DNA from: UBA2897 sp036733925 | GTDB taxonomy: Bacteria; Bacillota; Negativicutes; Selenomonadales; Selenomonadaceae | Assembly (NCBI GenBank): GCA_036733925.1 | Contig: DAIMZO010000042.1 | Coordinates: forward strand, 1-11,043 | DNA: 11,043 nt | Direction: 5' to 3' | Shown: positions 1 through 5,912 of the stretch, piece after piece | Layout of the letters: each line of letters opens with the position of its first letter | Position numbering within the stretch: position 1 is the stretch's first letter | Notes under the pieces: generated by a model | Seen by the model: only the letters and a program-made list of their open reading frames with translations | What the model was told of the DNA's origin: nothing | Databases searched by the model: none | Made by a program: the position numbers and the translations under genes

Positions 1-1
1 A

Positions 2-10
2 ATCATACCA
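2..10 (-). promoter_or_regulatory. Possible extended -10 promoter leading out of the left edge
   Basis: On the minus strand the bases read TGGTATGAT, a TGn-extended -10 box. It lies about 30 bases after the tandem stop codons of the restriction gene and points to the left, out of the window. No convincing -35 is seen at 16-18 bases. The same context (TTTTGTGGTAT) precedes the methyltransferase gene at 2276-2289 and is also present, on the plus strand, at 10995-11004. It may drive a gene lying just left of the window. Confidence 0.35.
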
Positions 11-39
11 CAAAAGCTTATCTCTCTCACTGACAACTA

Positions 40-1101
40 TTATGACACATAGGGACCATGAGGATACAGTTTTCTCAGCGTATCCTCAACCAAGTCATTC
101 CGGATACCAATCTCATCTGCTATTTTATCAATCAGCTCTGCCGTCACCCCCGTAATCGGACGTACAAGCGAAGCCCTGATGTAGGCCTGCCGGATTTTAT
201 GCTCTGCAATGATGCGTGCCGTGACGGTCTTCGTTTTTTCGAGATTCCGAGTATCTTTCCTGTGCTTCGGGTCGAGCCCGTATCTCCTTTGGAAAAATTC
301 ATGATCCGCCGGGCGAGCAATAAATGGTAGATTTTGCGACAATATTTCTCGCACTTCATCCAACTTATCGTCCAAAATCACTAAATGCTTTTCTTCATCA
401 CGCACCGCAAGCTGTGTGTACTCCATCCAGTTTTCCATCGTATTTGCCAAATCGAGCAGATGGCTGAATGGATGATCCGGATTACACGCACCTCTTGACG
501 GCTTGTACTTTTCAAAAAAATCAGAATCAAGGCAAGCATCACCATAATTCCTGTACCTCAGGATCTTTGTGACAACGGCTTCATAACATTTATCTGACTC
601 GTTTTCGGCATCAACTGCGCATACTTTCGCAATTTCATCCTGTGTTAGATAGCCTATTCTGCTATCTGCCATTAATTTCAGCATGAAACGGAATGGCCGA
701 ATCTTGAACCGCCGGTTGACCTTTACGCCACGGCTCACGGAAAAGGCGGAAGGAAACTGGTATTTCAGAATCTGGTTTTTCAGCACTTCCACGGGCGAAT
801 CCCCAGCCATGATAGCCTCTCCCGCAAGTGTCAGCTTGATATTTTTCGTCTTTTCCTGCATGAAAATCAAGCCAAGGGATTCCAGCCATGCGCCATACGT
901 CCTGCCGCCAGATCCGCCCTGATCTCGTCTCTGCCCCTTGCGTTTCAGCCCAGCTGCCTCTAACGCATCCTCATAAGCCATCTGCGTATCATGCTGGCCA
1001 CTCCATTCCTGATTCAAAGAGATATCTGCAAATTTAGCAAGAACCTCTGGTATACTGTCAAGTTTCCGTTTTGGTCTTGTAACCCACCAGTAATTGATCA
1101 T
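40..1101 (-). CDS. AlwI-like type IIS restriction enzyme, recognition half only
   Basis: Probable DNA-recognition subunit of a type II restriction system. The 353-residue protein opens with MINYWWVTRPKRK. It has a GGSGGRTYGAWLESLGLI segment (about 62-79), a winged-helix-like KLTLAGEAIM segment (89-98), an RPFRFMLKLM...YLTQDEIA segment (135-157), and a YGLDPKHRKDTRNL...ITGVTAELIDKIADEIGI segment (274-333). From memory of the family, this layout resembles the recognition and linker part of AlwI/BstNBI-type enzymes, which usually run to 450-600 residues with a C-terminal PD-(D/E)XK nuclease. No nuclease motif is visible here, and the gene ends in two tandem stops (TAA then TAG, 37-42). An ATG at 1101 is chosen over the GTG at 1110, because AAGGTGA (1107-1113) sits 5 bases before the ATG and overlaps the GTG. 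The gene begins 10 bases after the methyltransferase stop, so the two are co-transcribed. It could instead be a truncated, inactive enzyme. Confidence 0.6.
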   Translation of the reverse strand: MINYWWVTRPKRKLDSIPEVLAKFADISLNQEWSGQHDTQMAYEDALEAAGLKRKGQRRDQGGSGGRTYGAWLESLGLIFMQEKTKNIKLTLAGEAIMAGDSPVEVLKNQILKYQFPSAFSVSRGVKVNRRFKIRPFRFMLKLMADSRIGYLTQDEIAKVCAVDAENESDKCYEAVVTKILRYRNYGDACLDSDFFEKYKPSRGACNPDHPFSHLLDLANTMENWMEYTQLAVRDEEKHLVILDDKLDEVREILSQNLPFIARPADHEFFQRRYGLDPKHRKDTRNLEKTKTVTARIIAEHKIRQAYIRASLVRPITGVTAELIDKIADEIGIRNDLVEDTLRKLYPHGPYVS

Positions 1102-1111
1102 TTCTGTCACC

Positions 1112-2182
1112 TTACTCTGTCAGATTCGGTTCCACCCATGGATATTCAATACCTGCAAAGCTGTTCAGGACAGCTGTCGTTACGATTTCGGAAAGACGGC
1201 ACGGGACTGCCATGCCAATCTGTTTCCGAACACTGCTGTACTTTCCAATAAAACGGTAGGTGTCAGGGAAGGTCTGCAACCTTGCACGTTCCCTGTTCGT
1301 CAGCTCGCGGTTCGTCCAGTGATACATGAACGTACCACCTCCACCCGCTGCCGTGACCGTATATCCCGGCTTGTCAGGGTTGAGCTTCCGATAAATCTGA
1401 CTGATTTTCGTCTTGGTCTTGATTTTCAGCTCTTCAGGAAACTCTGCACCCAACCGTTCCTCGGCCTGCCAGACGTTCTCACCAGGCTTGATAAGCGAAA
1501 GCCGGTCAATGACTTTCTTCTGCAACGGCCTTACCTCATTATTCGTGGCATCCTTTGGGATGCCAGCCAAGGCCGTACGCGAACGGATATCACAATCCTT
1601 ATACTTTGCAGGGTCTGGAACATGATATTCTACCTTCAGATCATCACGGATGCCGACGATGATGACTCTGTGTCTCGTCTGCGGGATACCGTATTCCTCT
1701 GCTTTATACAGATTGACGTTCAGCTTATAACCCGACTCACGCAAATCTTTCAGGATAGTCTGGAAATCTCCCGAACCTGCACTACGGATTCCCGAAACAT
1801 TCTCCGCAATGAACCATTTCGGTCTATACTGCCGAAGGACCTCAACTCCGTACCAGTAGAGCTGACCGAATTTCTCGTTAGCGATTCCCTGATGCTCGCC
1901 TACATTCGAAAAGCTGTTGCATGGGAACCCATAGGCAAAGGCGTCGATTTTGCCCAGCTTTGGAATATCAAGCTTCCTGACGTCCCCCCAATACACGGAG
2001 TCCGGATTGTCTGGGCAGATATTCACAATATATGTCAGGCAGGTGTCACGGTCATAATCATTGCTCCATGCATGCTCTACCGTAAATTTTCCATCTGCAC
2101 TCTTTGACCGCAGAGCACCACATGCCAGCCCTCCCGGGCCGCAGAAAAGTTCACCTAATCGAAATACCGTTTTATGTGCCAT
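1112..2182 (-). CDS. DNA (cytosine-5) methyltransferase
   Basis: Transfers a methyl group from S-adenosylmethionine to carbon 5 of cytosine, protecting host DNA from the partner nuclease. The motif order of the family is complete in 356 residues. Motif I (SAM binding) is LFCGPGGLACG at 12-22. Motif IV is GFPCNSFS at 85-92, with catalytic Cys88. Motif VI is ENV at 127-129 and motif VIII is QTRHR at 168-172. A variable target-recognition region lies at about 180-290, motif IX is RELTNRERARLQTFP at 292-306, and motif X is GMAVP at 323-327 (usually GNAVP). Length is normal and nothing essential is missing. The ATG at 2182 has GGGAG 5 bases upstream. It is the first gene of a pair with the restriction-like gene. 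Its base composition is clearly less G+C-rich than the trk genes, which suggests horizontal acquisition. The target sequence cannot be read from the protein. Confidence 0.93.
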   Translation of the reverse strand: MAHKTVFRLGELFCGPGGLACGALRSKSADGKFTVEHAWSNDYDRDTCLTYIVNICPDNPDSVYWGDVRKLDIPKLGKIDAFAYGFPCNSFSNVGEHQGIANEKFGQLYWYGVEVLRQYRPKWFIAENVSGIRSAGSGDFQTILKDLRESGYKLNVNLYKAEEYGIPQTRHRVIIVGIRDDLKVEYHVPDPAKYKDCDIRSRTALAGIPKDATNNEVRPLQKKVIDRLSLIKPGENVWQAEERLGAEFPEELKIKTKTKISQIYRKLNPDKPGYTVTAAGGGGTFMYHWTNRELTNRERARLQTFPDTYRFIGKYSSVRKQIGMAVPCRLSEIVTTAVLNSFAGIEYPWVEPNLTE

Positions 2183-2275
2183 TATTTCTCCCTATGTCTT
2201 TTACTATCTCTTCACGCCGTATCCGATTTTCGAACCAATATTCTGTAGGTTGCGCCAGAGACCACTTATTTTATT

Positions 2276-2284
2276 AGTATACCA
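2276..2284 (-). promoter_or_regulatory. Extended -10 promoter of the restriction-modification pair
   Basis: The minus strand reads TGGTATACT, an extended -10 box. It would start a transcript near 2269 with a leader of about 85 bases before the methyltransferase ATG. No good -35 hexamer is found at 16-18 bases, as expected for an extended -10 promoter. No controller-protein gene and no clear operator repeat are seen in the leader. Confidence 0.5.
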
Positions 2285-2333
2285 CAAAATCACAAGACTC
2301 AGGTACCCGATATCCGGGATTCCGCGCATGCGA

Positions 2334-2363
2334 AAGCGCCCCCGAAAATCCTCAGGGGCGCTT
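2334..2363 (-). terminator. Hairpin, probable terminator of the Rpn remnant
   Basis: AAGCGCCCC (2334-2342) and GGGGCGCTT (2355-2363) form a perfect 9-bp stem with a 12-base loop. On the minus strand the 3' arm ends in TTT followed by CGC, a short T-run only. The position, about 80 bases after the Rpn stop codon, fits a weak intrinsic terminator of that former gene. It also separates it from the methyltransferase promoter. The rest of 2183-2440 holds no gene that I can support. Confidence 0.5.
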
Positions 2364-2442
2364 GATATCCTCTAGCCAGCCGCTCAGGCCGGCTTCTCCT
2401 GCATCCGTTCCTCGGCTTCCTTCTCTGGCAATACAGAATGTT

Positions 2443-2601
2443 TCAGAGCATGGCAATCTTCTTGAATTTCTCTTCTGTCATCCCTGCTTCTTTCGCTGCC
2501 ACGTTCAGGGAAAGAAGCCCTTTCTTCACGAGTTTGCAGAGCGTCGCAATCTGTCCCTCTTCGCGGCCTTCCTCGCGGCCTTTCACGAGTCTTTCTATTG
2601 C
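2443..2601 (-). pseudogene. C-terminal remnant of an Rpn-family nuclease/transposase
   Basis: An open stretch of 52 codons encodes RLVKGREEGREEGQIATLCK, then LVKKGLLSLNVAAKEAGMTE, then EKFKKIAML and a TGA stop (2443-2445). The charged (GREE)n segment followed by a short helical GLLS...AAKEAGMTEEKFKK tail is the typical C-terminus of Rpn/PD-(D/E)XK family putative transposases (about 280-320 residues when whole). An in-frame TAA (2602-2604) stands directly upstream, and no catalytic domain is found further upstream on this strand, so about five sixths of the gene is missing. After the stop, another frame continues as LPEKEAEERMQEKPA and then stops (about 2383-2430), so the original C-terminus may have been longer and frameshifted. 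This is a decayed fragment with no expected activity. Confidence 0.65.
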
Positions 2602-2626
2602 TTATTTAGGAAAAATCCGTTATAAT
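2598..2626 (+). promoter_or_regulatory. Plus-strand sigma-A-type promoter
   Basis: TTGCTT (2598-2603) and a perfect TATAAT (2621-2626) are separated by 17 bases. A transcript would start near 2633 and run through the hairpins at 2640-2720. No open reading frame with a ribosome binding site follows closely, which suggests that the promoter makes a small untranslated RNA or is the relic of one. Confidence 0.55.
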
Positions 2627-2632
2627 ATAAGC

Positions 2633-2725
2633 AAAGAGGCGCACCGGCAGAACGGTCAGCCCCGTTGTGATTGACTATAGAATAGCCGCCTACGCTGGGG
2701 AGCAATAGGGCGGCTATTCTTATGC
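2633..2725 (+). ncRNA. Candidate small RNA with a large 3' hairpin (type I antitoxin-like remnant)
   Basis: A short RNA predicted from the promoter above would contain a small stem AACGG/CCGTT (about 2651-2665). It would end in a perfect 12-bp stem AGAATAGCCGCC (2679-2690) / GGCGGCTATTCT (2709-2720) with an 18-base loop. Read on the opposite strand, the order is hairpin, then GCCTCTTTGCTTATATTATAA. From memory, this resembles the 3' end of Firmicute small holin-like type I toxin genes with their antisense antitoxin promoter. The toxin reading frame should lie right of 2720 on the minus strand. Only MFS transporter sequence is found there, so the toxin part appears to be lost. An alternative is an unrelated intergenic repeat. 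Confidence 0.3.
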
Positions 2726-2733
2726 CTTTATGA

Positions 2734-3037
2734 AGACCGCTGCTGAGTGGCATGTTCGGCTTCACGATTGCGGCGGTCGGCTGCACGCTCGCGGAAAGCG
2801 TGCCGGTCTTCCTCGCCTTCCGCTTCCTGATGGGCTTTGCCGGCGCGAGCGGCATCGTCATCTCGCGCGCGATTGCGCGCGACGGTTCCAGAACATCTAC
2901 CATGTGAGCCCGCAGGTGTACAGCCTGATCTTCGGCGGCATCGGCGTCGGGCTTCTCGTCATCGGCATGGTTCCGGCGCGGCTGGCCGATCTCGCGTTTG
3001 GCCGCCTCGTCGCACCGGAACACAAGCACGGATCGAA
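2734..3037 (+). pseudogene. Broken Bcr/CflA-type MFS drug transporter
   Basis: Two pieces of one membrane transporter are joined out of frame. Piece one (2734-2883) reads RPLLSGMFGFTIAAVG, then CTLAESVPVFLAFRFLMGFA, then GASGIVISRAIARD, matching the end of the loop after helix 2 through about helix 4 of Bcr/CflA drug:proton antiporters. Piece two (from about 2885) reads FQNIYHVSPQVYSLIFGGIG, then VGLLVIGMVPARLADL, matching the loop and helix near the middle of the family. Roughly 80 to 100 residues between them are absent and the frame shifts by one base at the joint near 2883-2885. The N-terminus is also missing: an in-frame TGA stands at 2731-2733. The second piece keeps reading through the terminator hairpin. 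This is a dead gene, since no intact 12-helix protein can be made. Confidence 0.7.
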
Positions 3038-3088
3038 AAAAAAATCCCTTCCACCGCAATATCTGCGGCTGAAAGGGATTTTTCTTTT
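3038..3088. terminator. Bidirectional intrinsic terminator
   Basis: An A-rich run leads into ATCCCTT (3044-3050). An inner stem CCGCA/TGCGG follows, and the 3' arm is AAGGGATTTTT (from 3073). The stem is flanked by A-runs on one side and T-runs on the other, so it can end transcription both ways. It begins 2 bases beyond the trkH stop codon, so its main present role is to end the trk operon. Confidence 0.85.
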
Positions 3089-3090
3089 TC

Positions 3091-4545
3091 TTACCAGCGG
3101 TTCTTTTTGCGCCAGAAGTTCGGGCGGAGCATGACGAGAAGCGTGAAGATCTCGAGGCGCCCGAGGAGCATGGCGAAAGAGACCAGGAACTTCGAGAAAT
3201 CCGAAAGCCCCGCAAAGTTCTGCGTCGCGCCGGCGATACCGAAGCCCGGCCCGACATCGCCCATGCTCGTCACGGCGATTGACAGCGCATCGAACAGCTT
3301 GATGCCGTCTGCCGTCAGGAAGAACGTGCAGACGAGAATGCAGAAGATATAGAGGAAGAAGAACTCCCCGACGCGGTGCAGCGCTGAGCTGCTGACCGGC
3401 CGGCCGTTCATATGCACGGTCACGATGCGGCGCGGGTCAATCTTCTGATAGACGATGCGCCAGACGTTCTTCACGAGCAGCGCGATGCGCCAGACCTTCA
3501 AGCCGCCGGAGGTCGATCCCGCGCAGCCTCCGCAGAGCATCAGCAGGAGCAGCACGAGCTTTGAGAAACCCGGCCACGTGTCGAAATCCGTTGAGCAGAA
3601 GCCCGTCGTCGTGATGATTGAGATGACCTGAAATCCCGCGTAGCGGAGGGCCTGTGCGGAATCCATGCCCATCTGCAGGATGAGGTTCCCCGTCACGCAC
3701 ACGGTCGCCACGAAGACAGTGCCAAGATAGGCTTTGAATTCCGTATTCTCGCGGAGCACGCGGAGCCCCTTTTTGTACGCGCGGTAGTAGAGCCCGAAAT
3801 TCCCGCCGCAGAGCAGCATGAAGAACCCCGCGGCGCATTCGAGCGGCACATCGTTGAAATGCATCGCGTTGTCGTTATAAGTGGAGAAGCCGCCCGTGCC
3901 GACCGCGCTCATCGCGTGCATGCAGGCCTCCATTGGCGGGAGCCCGCAGAGCAGAAACGTGACGGACGCAAGCGCCGTGAACAGCAGGTACATCTTGAAC
4001 AGAATCTGCGTCATATCGTGAAGGCGCGGCAAGACGCGGCCGTCGACAGCCTGCGAGCTCTCCGCCTGGTACATGTAGACGGAGCTCTGCCCGGTCTGCG
4101 GCAGCAGCGCGATGAAGATGACGATGATGCCTAGCCCGCCGAACCAGTGCGACATCATGCGCCAGAACAGGATGCTGGTCGGCAGCTTATCGAGGTCCGG
4201 CACAACCGTCGCGCCGGCACCCGTGAGGCCGGAAAGGCTCTCAAACCACGCGTCCGCAAAGGAAAGGTAGCCGCCGATGAAATACGGCAGCATGCCGATA
4301 GTGATCGCGAGCAGCCAGCCGAGCCCCGTGATTGCGATGCCCTCGCGCATCGTGAGCTCCTGCGTCTTCGTCTTGCCCTTGCGGTACAGGATATGGCCGA
4401 GCGTCATGCTGACGCAGAGCGAACAGAAAATGGCCGGCCCCGAGTCCTCATCGTACGCGAGCGCGATGCAGAACGGGATGAACAGGATGGCGCTCTCCGC
4501 AAAGACGAGACGGCCGAGGACGTATCCGAGTACCCGATAATCCAT
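3091..4545 (-). CDS. trkH: TrkH-type potassium uptake membrane subunit
   Basis: Potassium-translocating subunit of a Trk system, an integral membrane protein of 484 residues (normal for TrkH). It has the two extra N-terminal helices (about 8-55) and then the four M1-P-M2 repeats. The pore loops are seen at 105-113 (SGLTGAGAT), 213-221 (SAVGTGGFS), 311-317 (ITTTGFC) and 426-434 (TSMGDVGPG). The loop CGGCAGSTSGGLKVWR (338-353) is a family hallmark. The first pore loop is odd: TGAG stands where TTTG is usual, although the filter glycine is kept. It is the last gene of trkA-trkH2-trkH, starting 9 bases after the preceding stop. Its ribosome binding site GGTGAGGTGAG overlaps that stop codon, so translation is probably coupled. 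A strong terminator follows. Confidence 0.92.
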   Translation of the reverse strand: MDYRVLGYVLGRLVFAESAILFIPFCIALAYDEDSGPAIFCSLCVSMTLGHILYRKGKTKTQELTMREGIAITGLGWLLAITIGMLPYFIGGYLSFADAWFESLSGLTGAGATVVPDLDKLPTSILFWRMMSHWFGGLGIIVIFIALLPQTGQSSVYMYQAESSQAVDGRVLPRLHDMTQILFKMYLLFTALASVTFLLCGLPPMEACMHAMSAVGTGGFSTYNDNAMHFNDVPLECAAGFFMLLCGGNFGLYYRAYKKGLRVLRENTEFKAYLGTVFVATVCVTGNLILQMGMDSAQALRYAGFQVISIITTTGFCSTDFDTWPGFSKLVLLLLMLCGGCAGSTSGGLKVWRIALLVKNVWRIVYQKIDPRRIVTVHMNGRPVSSSALHRVGEFFFLYIFCILVCTFFLTADGIKLFDALSIAVTSMGDVGPGFGIAGATQNFAGLSDFSKFLVSFAMLLGRLEIFTLLVMLRPNFWRKKNRW

Positions 4546-4554
4546 CGTCTCACC

Positions 4555-5910
4555 TCACCAATGCCTGCGCTGTCTGGAGCGGGCAAACGCAAGCAGCACG
4601 AAAAACGAGAAGAGTTCGATGCGCCCGAGCATCATCCAGAGGCAGCTGAAAAGCTGCGCCCATCCGGGCAATGCGCCGATGTTGTAGACGCCGAAAAGCT
4701 GCGCGGTCGAACCGGTGCTCGTCAGGCAGCCTGCCGAAAGACCGATAGCCTGCAAGGCATCGAGCCCGGCGAGCGACAGCACGAGCGCCCCGCTGGCGAA
4801 CATCAGGAGGTACAGGAAAAACAGCGCGAGAATCCGGCTCACGATCCGCGTCTCGACGATCAGGCCGTCCACTTTGACCGAGACGACCATGCGCGGGTGC
4901 AGGGTGCGTTGCAGCTCGAGTTTCGTCATGCGCGATAAGACCATCAGTCGCATGACTTTCAGCCCGCCGGCCGGCGAGCCGATGCATGCCCCGGCACAAG
5001 CGAGCAGGAAGAGGATGTACCGCGCGAAATCCGGGAAATGCGAGACATCCGCCGAGACATAGCCCGTCGTCGTCAGGAACGAGACCGCCTGGAAGAAGCC
5101 GTGGCGCAGCGCCTCAAGGCCGTCGTAGTCCGCGCCGGTATGCCAGAGCGCCCACGAGAGGAGCAGCCCGGCCCCGAGCAGCAGCCCGAGATAGCGCTTC
5201 AGCTCCATGTCGGCGAGCAGGAGCCGCAGGCTCCGCAGATGCCAGCTCCGCCAATAGAGCAACAGATTCCCGCCCGCCACGAGCATCACGACGCCAGCGG
5301 CGAGCTCGAGCCACGGGTTCTCGTAGTCGAGGAACGCGCCGAAGCCGCCGCCCCCCGTCGTCGAGATCGTCAGCATCGCGCGGTTCAGCGCCTGGAACGG
5401 CGTGAGCCCCGTCAGGAAGAACGCCGCGGCAGCGAGCAGGGTCAAGACGATGTACAGCCCGCCGACCTGCCGCATGGACTGCGCCATCCGGCGGTAGGTA
5501 GGAATGAAACGGATGCTCTGCCGTGCGGAAAGCGTCAGGCCGAAATTCCCGCTGACCTGCGGCAGGACCGTCACGAGCAGCACGAGGAACAGGAAACCGC
5601 CGCCCCAGCCAAGCAGGCTGTGCCAGAAGATCAGCAAGGACGGGAAACCGCTCCCCTCTGCCGGGACGCAGGTCAGTCCCGTCGTCGTCACAGCCGCCAT
5701 ACTGTCAAAAAAGGCATGAACCGGTGTCACATGCCCCAAGAAGACAAACGGCAGCATGCCGAGCAGAGCGACCAGCGGAAATGCGAGCACCATCACGAGG
5801 CTCGCCTGCCAGACATTCAGATGGCGGCTGTGCGGGATATGGAAAGGCCGCCTGTTCCTGCCGCGCCGGTGCTTCCCCCACCAGACCCGCATCCTTCTCG
5901 TTCTTCTCAT
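4555..5910 (-). CDS. Second, divergent TrkH/KtrB-type potassium transporter subunit
   Basis: Membrane subunit of the same superfamily, 451 residues, clearly not a duplicate of its neighbour. It begins with a very basic cytoplasmic tail (MRRTRRMRVWWGKHRRGRNRR) and enters the first repeat at about residue 32. It therefore lacks the two extra N-terminal helices of TrkH and resembles KtrB in that respect. Pore loops are TTTGL (75-79), STTGGGGFG (183-191), TTTGY (280-284) and TSTGS (397-401). The fourth lacks the usual VGPG that follows. The GSPAGGLKVMR segment (311-321) replaces GSTSGGLK. The ATG at 5910 lies 2 bases after the trkA stop and GAGG is 7 bases upstream, so it is translated from the trkA message. 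It probably transports K+ with TrkA control. Different ion selectivity (Na+) or a heteromeric role with the next gene is possible. Confidence 0.85.
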   Translation of the reverse strand: MRRTRRMRVWWGKHRRGRNRRPFHIPHSRHLNVWQASLVMVLAFPLVALLGMLPFVFLGHVTPVHAFFDSMAAVTTTGLTCVPAEGSGFPSLLIFWHSLLGWGGGFLFLVLLVTVLPQVSGNFGLTLSARQSIRFIPTYRRMAQSMRQVGGLYIVLTLLAAAAFFLTGLTPFQALNRAMLTISTTGGGGFGAFLDYENPWLELAAGVVMLVAGGNLLLYWRSWHLRSLRLLLADMELKRYLGLLLGAGLLLSWALWHTGADYDGLEALRHGFFQAVSFLTTTGYVSADVSHFPDFARYILFLLACAGACIGSPAGGLKVMRLMVLSRMTKLELQRTLHPRMVVSVKVDGLIVETRIVSRILALFFLYLLMFASGALVLSLAGLDALQAIGLSAGCLTSTGSTAQLFGVYNIGALPGWAQLFSCLWMMLGRIELFSFFVLLAFARSRQRRHW

Positions 5911-5912
5911 GC

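Noticed and set aside
1094..2107. Plus-strand open frame of 337 codons opposite the methyltransferase
   Set aside because: The methyltransferase on the other strand has all family motifs; the plus frame has no ribosome binding site or recognisable domain.
2595..3257. Minus-strand open frame of 220 codons across the decayed region and the trkH end
   Set aside because: It crosses a terminator, two remnants and the 3' end of trkH in another frame, and has a low-complexity Ser/Arg-rich translation with no family signal.
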